Source: Candidatus Auribacterota bacterium
GTDB lineage: Bacteria; Auribacterota; UBA6266
Reading direction: 5' to 3'
DNA: 5,754 nucleotides
Assembly: GCA_016933315.1 (NCBI GenBank)
Contig: JAFGBE010000164.1
Coordinates: 1-5,754 of the forward strand
Positions 1 to 5,067 of this stretch are shown here, piece by piece. The notes under the pieces are model-generated. The model was given only the letters and a program-made list of their open reading frames with translations. It had not been told where the DNA came from and searched no databases. The first letter of the stretch is position 1; every line of letters starts with the position of its first letter. Made by a program: the position numbers and the translations under genes.

Positions 1-5
1 CACGT

Positions 6-32
6 AAAAAGGTGTCTGTCCCTGTTTTTTTT
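6..32. other. A-run / GGTGTCTGTCCC / T-run motif, possible repeat or terminator remnant
   Basis: Five A's (6-10) are followed by GGTGTCTGTCCC (11-22) and then, after TG, a run of eight T's (25-32). The flanking A and T runs can pair around a small GG/CC core, so the element could act as a weak bidirectional terminator-like hairpin. From memory, GGTGTCTGTCCC and its reverse complement recur next to repeats and small transposases in many environmental bacterial genomes. I cannot verify that here, and no transposase is visible in the window. It may be the edge of an element or the 3' region of a gene lying to the left. Confidence 0.25.
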
Positions 33-102
33 CCGAAACTGCTTAACCATTATGCCCTTCTGAATAACCGGGCCGACGCCGCAGCTCTAAGATTTCTAAT
101 GA

Positions 103-131
103 TTTACTTGCCGCAGCGGATATGATATAAG
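103..131 (+). promoter_or_regulatory. Candidate sigma70-type promoter for the DEAD-box helicase gene
   Basis: TTTACT (103-108, four of six matches to TTGACA) is separated by 17 bp from TATAAG (126-131, five of six matches to TATAAT). An overlapping alternative -10, TATGAT, lies at 121-126. Transcription would begin near 138 and leave a short leader of about 18 nt before the start codon. This is read from consensus matching alone. Confidence 0.4.
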
Positions 132-139
132 AAGAAAAC

Positions 140-145
140 AAGGAG
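140..145 (+). promoter_or_regulatory. Ribosome binding site of the helicase gene
   Basis: AAGGAG is a strong Shine-Dalgarno match. It lies 10 nt before the ATG at 156 and 13 nt before a second in-frame ATG at 159. The spacing favours the first ATG, though initiation at the second would remove only one residue. Confidence 0.65.
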
Positions 146-155
146 TTAAGATATT

Positions 156-1361
156 ATGATGAAAAATGCGGGAACAAATATTTCTTTTGACGGGCTGGGC
201 ATTGCCCCGAAAACACTCGAGATGCTGGACCGGCTGAAGTTCACTCACCCGACACCCATCCAGTATAAAGCCATCCCCATCGCTATAAACGGCACTGATA
301 TTATCGGGGTGGCGCAAACCGGCACAGGCAAGACACTGGCTTTTGCCATACCCGTAGTCCAGCGTCTTTCCCCCAATAAGGGAAAGTGCCTGGTGCTCGT
401 TCCCACAAGGGAATTAGCCCTGCAGGTAAATGAGACTTTCCGGAAAATAGCGCCCTTATTCGGCATAAAGACTGCGGTTATCATAGGAGGTGTTCCGATA
501 CGCTCCCAGATGAATGACCTCAAAAGGAACCCGCGTGTTATTATCGCCACACCCGGGCGGCTTGTCGACCATATGCATCAGAAGACAATGCGTCTGAACG
601 ACGTTGAAATCCTCATCCTCGACGAAGCCGACAGGATGCTGGATATGGGTTTCAAGCCGGATATAGAACGCATACTTAAGTTTGTCCCGAAAAACCGCCA
701 GACTATGCTCTTTTCGGCGACGATACCCGGCGCGATCATGTCAATAGGAGCCGCGCATATGAAGCTTCCCGTCCATATCGAAGTCGCGCCATCAGGGACT
801 GCCGCGGAACGTATTATCCAGGAGTTATTCATCGTAAGAAAAGAAACCAAGAAGGAACTGCTGGGTAAACTGCTCAATCAGTACAGCGGTTCGGTTCTGC
901 TTTTTGCGCGTACAAAAAGAGGGGCGGGCAAAATCAATCGCCTGATTAAAGGAATGGGCCATAACTCAGCGGAGATACATTCAGACCGCACACTCGCCCA
1001 GCGGAGAGAAGCGCTTGAGGGTTTTAAAAGAGGAAAATACAGGATACTTGTCGCGACCGACATAGCGGCAAGAGGGATAGATGTCGTCGGAATAGAAACT
1101 GTCATAAATTACGATATCCCGGACGATGCCGAAAATTACGTGCACAGGATAGGCCGCACAGGGCGGGCCGGGCATGAAGGGCGCGCCATCTCATTCGCCA
1201 CCCCTGAACAGGGCAAGGAAATACGCAGTATCGAAAACATCATAAAGACAGCCCTGCCGATTTCGGAACATCCCGAGATTCCGCGCGAGAAGTTCAGAAG
1301 CCAGACAGTATTCCAGAGCAGAAACTGGAATTCGTTAAGGAAAAGCCGCAGACGCAGGTAA
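156..1361 (+). CDS. DEAD-box ATP-dependent RNA helicase, RhlE-like
   Basis: Cytoplasmic RNA helicase that uses ATP to unwind short duplexes and remodel RNA-protein complexes; bacterial relatives act in ribosome assembly, mRNA decay and cold adaptation. All superfamily 2 motifs are visible in the 401 residues: the Q motif (F11 upstream, PTPIQ ending at Q36), motif I AQTGTGKT (53-60), Ia PTRELA (83-88), GG (111-112), Ib TPGR (132-135), II DEAD (156-159), III SAT (187-189), IV LLFARTK (248-254), V ATDIAARGID (300-309) and VI HRIGRTGR (330-337). Two RecA-like domains therefore span about 11-215 and 220-365. The tail after about 370 is short and basic, ending in SRRRR. It has no DbpA-type RNA-binding domain and no RGG repeats, which fits a compact RhlE-type protein. 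Start chosen at the first ATG behind AAGGAG. It converges on the PEP-CTERM gene. Family assignment is secure; the RhlE subgroup and exact RNA targets are inference. Confidence 0.96.
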   Translation: MMKNAGTNISFDGLGIAPKTLEMLDRLKFTHPTPIQYKAIPIAINGTDIIGVAQTGTGKTLAFAIPVVQRLSPNKGKCLVLVPTRELALQVNETFRKIAPLFGIKTAVIIGGVPIRSQMNDLKRNPRVIIATPGRLVDHMHQKTMRLNDVEILILDEADRMLDMGFKPDIERILKFVPKNRQTMLFSATIPGAIMSIGAAHMKLPVHIEVAPSGTAAERIIQELFIVRKETKKELLGKLLNQYSGSVLLFARTKRGAGKINRLIKGMGHNSAEIHSDRTLAQRREALEGFKRGKYRILVATDIAARGIDVVGIETVINYDIPDDAENYVHRIGRTGRAGHEGRAISFATPEQGKEIRSIENIIKTALPISEHPEIPREKFRSQTVFQSRNWNSLRKSRRRR

Positions 1362-1386
1362 TACAATTAAATGTTTATCTCAGATT

Positions 1387-1959
1387 TTAATTCTTTCTGA
1401 GGAAAAGAAGGGCAATTAAGCCGGCGCCTAACAGCAGTAAAGAAGCAGGTTCCGGAACAGGCTGGACATCCGCTATGGTATCACTTTCCAGGTACAGATA
1501 GAAAGAGCCGGTAGCATCAAAATTCTTTGCAGAATGCGCTCCCCCGGCAAGAAGGTCGCCCATATTAAAATAAGGCCATATACCTGTTCTCATATTGGGT
1601 ATCAAACCGCTTGTATTATCAAACTCCCCGTCATAACTGCTCAGGGAAACAGTACGCGTGCCGTCACTAAAACATTTATTGGTCGTATCCCAGTTTAGCT
1701 GTGTTCCGTCAAGCAGGAGGACAACGTTCAGGACAAGGCGGCTGTTAAGGAAGTTTTCTGCTGTGGAGCCGTCATTCCATATTTCAACGGAATGATTTGT
1801 CCCCACCTGATTCCATATCCAGTTAAAAGACGGGTATTCCCCGCCGTTATAGTTAAACAGGTTTACCAAATCCGCCTGGGCAGGACCGGAAGCCATAACT
1901 ATCGCCGCGCCAAGCAGTAAACCAAAGATATACGCTTTTCCCACGCCTTCTTCCCCCAT
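1387..1959 (-). CDS. Small exported PEP-CTERM sorting-domain protein of unknown function
   Basis: Exported protein of about 190 residues, expected to be processed by an exosortase and delivered to the cell surface or extracellular matrix. The N-terminus is a signal peptide (hydrophobic core about 11-24, likely cleavage after AQA at 27-29). The middle (30-165) is rich in Asn, Asp, Gly, Ser and aromatic residues, with alternating hydrophobic strands, and has a single Cys (C96). I recognise no enzyme motif there. The C-terminus has the three-part PEP-CTERM signal: VPEPAS (168-173), a leucine/alanine-rich transmembrane stretch (174-187) and the short basic end RKN. Known biology: such proteins accompany exosortase (EpsH/XrtA) and exopolysaccharide loci; neither is in this window. 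The ATG at 1957-1959 has no good ribosome site upstream. A GTG at 1942-1944 (codon 6) follows a GGGGGA sequence by 7 nt and gives a tidier signal peptide, so the true start may be there. It has its own promoter-like sequence and is probably monocistronic. Confidence 0.88.
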   Translation of the reverse strand: MGEEGVGKAYIFGLLLGAAIVMASGPAQADLVNLFNYNGGEYPSFNWIWNQVGTNHSVEIWNDGSTAENFLNSRLVLNVVLLLDGTQLNWDTTNKCFSDGTRTVSLSSYDGEFDNTSGLIPNMRTGIWPYFNMGDLLAGGAHSAKNFDATGSFYLYLESDTIADVQPVPEPASLLLLGAGLIALLFLRKN

Positions 1960-1988
1960 TTATCGAAACGTTTTGTTATGTAAGCTAC

Positions 1989-2016
1989 ACTTTACCACAT
2001 ATTAACAAAAAGTCAA
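1989..2016 (-). promoter_or_regulatory. Candidate sigma70-type promoter for the PEP-CTERM gene
   Basis: Read on the - strand, TTGACT (2011-2016, five of six matches to the -35 consensus) is followed after 16 bp by TAAAGT (1989-1994, four of six). The bases just before this -10 are TGG, giving an extended -10 (TGn). Transcription would start near 1982, about 22 nt before the ATG at 1959. This suggests the PEP-CTERM gene is expressed independently of the phosphatase gene upstream of it. Confidence 0.5.
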
Positions 2017-2032
2017 GGGGGGATGTTTTGGA

Positions 2033-2073
2033 TTTTCCGTCTTACGCCCTACGTTTTTCGTCCCTCGTTTACG
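2033..2073. repeat. Degenerate 7-bp periodic array (YYYYNCG) across the phosphatase stop codon
   Basis: On the + strand five consecutive heptads end in NCG: TTTTCCG, TCTTACG, CCCTACG, TTTTTCG, TCCCTCG (2033-2067). A six-base unit, TTTACG, follows (2068-2073). The NCG spacing is 7, 7, 7, 7, 6. On the coding (-) strand this reads as purine-rich CGNRRRR units. The array includes the phosphatase stop codon (2049-2051), so the last seven or so residues of that protein are encoded inside it. A related array lies at 4999-5061, and both contain the unit TTTTTCG. Function unknown. Confidence 0.5.
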
Positions 2074-3995
2074 CCTGAATATTTAATAATAAGCAGTGTT
2101 ATGTCATCGGCCTGCGGCATCCCCTCGGAGAATTCTTTGATTTTGCGCCGGATCTCCAAAACTATCTCCTTGATGGCGCCGCTGCGCGCGGCGTTTACCG
2201 CTTCTTTCAACCGCGCTTCGTTGAACAACTCCTCTTCCTTATTCATAGCTTCCGTGACTCCGTCAGTATATAAACAGATAATGTCCCCGGGGTTAAGATG
2301 TGTCTTGTTGTTCCTGTAAACAGCGTCTTCCTTAATGCCGACAACAATATCTGTATCGCTTTTTAAGAAGTCACAATCTCCGCCGGAACGTATAACCAGA
2401 GGCATCGGATGCCCGCCGCTTGAATACAGGAGCTCGCCTGTTTTTATGTTTAGGATTCCGCAGGCTATCGTTATAAACATGCTGGATTCGTTATCATGCG
2501 CGATTTCCTTATTCACCCTGCTTAAAATCTCGTTCGGCCCCGCCGCGCCTTTCGACATCGTCTTAATCAGGGTCTTTGTAATCGCCATGAGAAGGGACGC
2601 GGGGACACCCTTGCCGGAAACATCTCCCACCACAAAACAGAACTTCTCATCGTCCATAAAAAAGAAATCGTAAAAGTCGCCGCCGACCTCTTTCGCGGGT
2701 TCGAGAATGGCGTATATATCAAACTCGGGCCTGTCGGGAAACGGCGGAAATATCTTCGGCACAATCCCCATCTGGATATCATGGGCAATACGCAGTTCGC
2801 TCTGCATCCGTTCTTTTACCGCCGTTGTCTCGGTAAGCTCGCGGATGTATTTCTTCAATGAGTCCCGCATATACATAAAAGACTCCGAAAGCATACCCAC
2901 TTCGTCCCGCGATTTAATCCCGGAAAGGTCGAAATCGAGATTTCCTTTCCCGATGCCGCGCGTCGTATCGGCCAGGATTTTAATCGGGCGAGTTATCGAC
3001 ACCGCTATAAATAGCAGGATCACAAAAAGAACAACCGAACCGAAAAATCCAAGCAGTAACACCACCCGGTTAAGCCTGTTGATATCGGAAAGGAGTTCAC
3101 CGCGGGGAAATATCACGCCGAGAGACCAGCCCGAAGATGCCAGGGGCGCGTATGAAAGCCATGAGTCTTTCTCATTAACCATACTGACAAATGAGACAAA
3201 ATTACTCTCTCCCTTAACCATGCTTCTGCCTATTTCACGCAATTGTTTGTTATTCGACTCCTCCGCCGCGCTGAAGATGGTCTCGTTCATAATCAGTTTA
3301 TTATAAGGATGCGTCACAAACGTCCCGTTCCTGGATATAAGAAAACCGTATCCCGATTTCGCGATTTTAATCGAGGCTATCATTTCCTGCAGCCACATCA
3401 GAGAAACATCCGCCGTTACTACGCCCATGAACCTTCTCTGCCCGTCAACTTCCCGGTAAAACGGCACTGAATACGTGGCCATCAGGATGTTTCCTCCGCC
3501 TTCGTCATAATACGGCTCGCTCCAGGCGGGTTTTTTAAGCTCTTTGGGTATCTGGTACCAGTCGAGATAAAAATACTGGTATGATTCGCCGCCCAGGTAC
3601 GTTAATTCCATCTTGCCGTCTTTCTTGTAATAATAAGGGGCAAAATAAAGCGACTCGGAATCAAATGCGTACGGCTCGAAGGAAATCAAACCGCCGTAAA
3701 TCTCGGGGTTGCACTCGATGGCGGCGTAAAGTATGTTCAGCAGCTCGTCTTTGTCGAAAGAATCACGCTCAAGCGCGGCCGCTACCAGCTCGGGAACTTT
3801 CTGTATCCTGTAGAGGATGGAATCAATCTCATTTACCGTGGCGCGCGTCAGGTTATTAGCGCTTTCGGATATATTCTCGGTAATTATCTTTTTAGAAAAC
3901 AAATAGTTATACCAGAATATTCCGAGAAACAGCGCCGAACAGCTGACAAGAATATAAACTATAAGTTTAAAGGCTATGCTTTTACGTTTTATCAT
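2049..3995 (-). CDS. Membrane sensor phosphatase: dCache - HAMP - PP2C/SpoIIE-type domain
   Basis: Inner-membrane signal transducer of 648 residues whose output is predicted to be a metal-dependent Ser/Thr phosphatase of the RsbU/SpoIIE type. Order: short basic N-terminus, TM1 (about 9-33), extracytoplasmic double Cache domain (about 35-300, with WSEPYYD at 158-164, ADVSL at 195-199 and SGYGFLI...NGTFVTHP at 214-230), TM2 (about 311-333), HAMP (about 333-385, RPIKIL and RDEVGMLSES), a helical linker (386-420, QSELRIAHDIQMGIVP) and the PP2C-like domain (425-640). Metal-binding acidic residues are in place: GGDFYD (D440), GDVSGKG (D458), YTDGVTE (D578) and ADDIT (D631); SSGGHP is at 525-530. 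Known relatives dephosphorylate STAS-domain anti-anti-sigma factors in partner switching. No such partner, kinase domain or receiver domain is seen here. The ATG overlaps the stop of the binding-protein gene by four bases (ATGA) with only a weak AAAGG upstream, indicating translational coupling. Architecture is secure; ligand and target are unknown. Confidence 0.94.
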   Translation of the reverse strand: MIKRKSIAFKLIVYILVSCSALFLGIFWYNYLFSKKIITENISESANNLTRATVNEIDSILYRIQKVPELVAAALERDSFDKDELLNILYAAIECNPEIYGGLISFEPYAFDSESLYFAPYYYKKDGKMELTYLGGESYQYFYLDWYQIPKELKKPAWSEPYYDEGGGNILMATYSVPFYREVDGQRRFMGVVTADVSLMWLQEMIASIKIAKSGYGFLISRNGTFVTHPYNKLIMNETIFSAAEESNNKQLREIGRSMVKGESNFVSFVSMVNEKDSWLSYAPLASSGWSLGVIFPRGELLSDINRLNRVVLLLGFFGSVVLFVILLFIAVSITRPIKILADTTRGIGKGNLDFDLSGIKSRDEVGMLSESFMYMRDSLKKYIRELTETTAVKERMQSELRIAHDIQMGIVPKIFPPFPDRPEFDIYAILEPAKEVGGDFYDFFFMDDEKFCFVVGDVSGKGVPASLLMAITKTLIKTMSKGAAGPNEILSRVNKEIAHDNESSMFITIACGILNIKTGELLYSSGGHPMPLVIRSGGDCDFLKSDTDIVVGIKEDAVYRNNKTHLNPGDIICLYTDGVTEAMNKEEELFNEARLKEAVNAARSGAIKEIVLEIRRKIKEFSEGMPQADDITLLIIKYSGVNEGRKT

Positions 3996-4966
3996 TTAAC
4001 GGGGCCTTTATAAAAATCGCTGAACCCGGGTACACAATTTACCAGGCCGCTTTGCTTAAGGCAATTCGAGACGTACGTATAATCGCTTTCCGATAATTTT
4101 CCGCTCGGTTTCGCGGAACTCCCGTCAGTCATTAAATCTTTCATCCTCTCAAGCATCCATTTCTGATGGACCCTGTTAGCGGGGATATGGGCCGCTTCCA
4201 TATATTTTATTATGATATCAAGCGCCTCTTCCGGATGTTCAAACGCGTATTCCCAGCCTTCAAGAGAAGCTTCCGCAAAAGACCGGCACAGTTCCGGGTT
4301 CTCCTCGAAATAATCTTCCATGACATAAAGACCGTCCTCGGGAAAATTAAGGCCGTAATCGTAATAGAAAAAAGTGGTCAGCTCACCGGGGTCATACCCG
4401 CAGTTCAATATCGTATGATACTCGTTATACCACATCGCCGAGGCGACATCGACACCGTCGCGCAGGAACAAATTAACGGAATAAGACTGGGGAATAACCG
4501 TAACATCAAGGTTAAACTTTTTAAAAAATTCGCGGGGCTGTATCTGGAATATATCGCCCCACAGGCTCACCTTTTTATTATTGATATCTTCCGGCTTATA
4601 TATCCCGCTCGACTTCTTCGCGATAAGCATCAACGCCGATTTCTGTATCATCTGCGCTATGCTTACTATTTTCTTTCCCCTATCATTCTCTCTTATGGCG
4701 GTGGAAAGCCACAGGGTTACAAAATCAACGCCCCCTTCTTCCAGCATCTGCACCGGCCGGGTGTCGGGCCCGCCCTGTATAATGGTAATGTCCAGCCCGT
4801 GTTTCTTATATATGCCTTTCTCGTACGCAACGTAATAACCGGCAAACTGAGACTGGGGCAGCCATTGAGGCATGAAAGAAGCTTCCTTTAAAACTGTTTC
4901 CGCCGGTGAAATAGAGATAGTTACAAAAAACAGCACAGAGATACATAAGAATATTCTATATTTCAC
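3992..4966 (-). CDS. Periplasmic substrate-binding protein, NMT1/THI5 (ThiY/SsuA-like) family
   Basis: Secreted solute-binding protein of 324 residues. A Sec signal peptide covers about 1-22 (basic KYR, hydrophobic core, likely cleavage after SPA). There is no lipobox at the cleavage site, so it should be free in the periplasm. The NMT1/THI5 signature follows: QWLPQSQFAGYYVAYEKGIY (34-53), HGLDITIIQGG (56-66) and EEGGVDF (76-82). PEDINNKKVSLWG (125-137) and AMWYNEYHTILNCG (177-190) resemble the thiamine-precursor binding proteins. Family members deliver pyrimidine precursors, sulfonates, nitrate or aromatics to ABC importers, or serve as sensory modules. Here no permease or ATPase gene adjoins, and the next gene is a Cache sensor phosphatase overlapping by four bases, so a sensing role is inferred. 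The start is GTG (4964-4966): AAAGGG lies 7 nt upstream and the next Met is residue 32, inside the mature domain. The ligand cannot be assigned from sequence. Confidence 0.92.
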   Translation of the reverse strand: MKYRIFLCISVLFFVTISISPAETVLKEASFMPQWLPQSQFAGYYVAYEKGIYKKHGLDITIIQGGPDTRPVQMLEEGGVDFVTLWLSTAIRENDRGKKIVSIAQMIQKSALMLIAKKSSGIYKPEDINNKKVSLWGDIFQIQPREFFKKFNLDVTVIPQSYSVNLFLRDGVDVASAMWYNEYHTILNCGYDPGELTTFFYYDYGLNFPEDGLYVMEDYFEENPELCRSFAEASLEGWEYAFEHPEEALDIIIKYMEAAHIPANRVHQKWMLERMKDLMTDGSSAKPSGKLSESDYTYVSNCLKQSGLVNCVPGFSDFYKGPVK

Positions 4967-4977
4967 AGGGAAACCCT
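4967..4977 (-). promoter_or_regulatory. Shine-Dalgarno of the binding-protein gene inside a small inverted repeat
   Basis: On the - strand AGGG-TTT-CCCT directly precedes the GTG start. The AGGG (4974-4977), extended by upstream A's to AAAGGG, is the only reasonable ribosome site, spaced 7 nt from GTG. The CCCT between it and the start can pair with it in a 4-bp stem with a 3-nt loop. The stem is too weak alone to claim regulation, but it may lower initiation. Confidence 0.4.
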
Positions 4978-4998
4978 TTTTATTTTACTTGTGCTCTG

Positions 4999-5061
4999 TT
5001 TTACCTTTTTCGTTTTACCTTTTTACTTTTTTCCTGTCCGCTGTTCGCTCTACGCTGCCCG
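4999..5061. repeat. Degenerate heptad array between racemase and binding-protein genes
   Basis: The + strand can be divided without gaps into nine heptads: TTTTACC, TTTTTCG, TTTTACC, TTTTTAC, TTTTTTC, CTGTCCG, CTGTTCG, CTCTACG, CTGCCCG. The last four carry NCG at exact 7-bp spacing (5038, 5045, 5052, 5059). The first four include a perfect 13-bp direct repeat, GTTTTACCTTTTT at 4998-5010 and 5012-5024 (period 14 = two heptads). On the - strand it is purine-rich and begins 6 nt after the racemase stop codon (5068-5070). It fills most of the 101-bp gap before the binding-protein gene. No convincing -35/-10 pair or hairpin terminator is visible in this gap. Function unknown. Confidence 0.5.
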
Positions 5062-5067
5062 CTATCT

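Noticed and set aside
78..117. Direct repeat GCCGCAGC (78-85 and 110-117) upstream of the helicase as a possible operator
   Set aside because: Only 8 bp, GC-rich, not palindromic and spaced 32 bp apart. Chance is an adequate explanation.
3..125. Open frame entering from the left edge (about 40 codons) that could be the 3' end of an upstream gene
   Set aside because: A stop-free run of this length is expected by chance fairly often. The translation shows no family motif, and it would overlap the helicase promoter candidate. A real gene end cannot be excluded without more sequence to the left.
1362..1386. Possible bidirectional terminator between the convergent helicase and PEP-CTERM genes
   Set aside because: The 25-bp gap is AT-rich but contains no inverted repeat with a following T run on either strand.
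2030..2038. Near-palindrome GGATTTTCC downstream of the phosphatase gene as a terminator
   Set aside because: A 3-bp stem with no T run after it on the - strand. It is better explained as part of the heptad region.
2707..3306. A 199-codon open frame on the + strand opposite the phosphatase gene
   Set aside because: It is serine/arginine-rich antisense translation of a well-supported HAMP/Cache coding region, with no domain or initiation signal.
4166..4891. A 241-codon open frame on the + strand opposite the binding-protein gene
   Set aside because: It lies wholly antisense to a gene with a clear family, signal peptide and conserved motifs. Its translation shows no recognisable domain, and it has no ribosome site worth noting.
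4982..5010. Promoter for the binding-protein gene (TAAAAT at 4982-4987 on the - strand)
   Set aside because: The -10 match is good, but no -35-like hexamer lies 16-18 bp upstream. The implied start site would fall within the ribosome-binding site.
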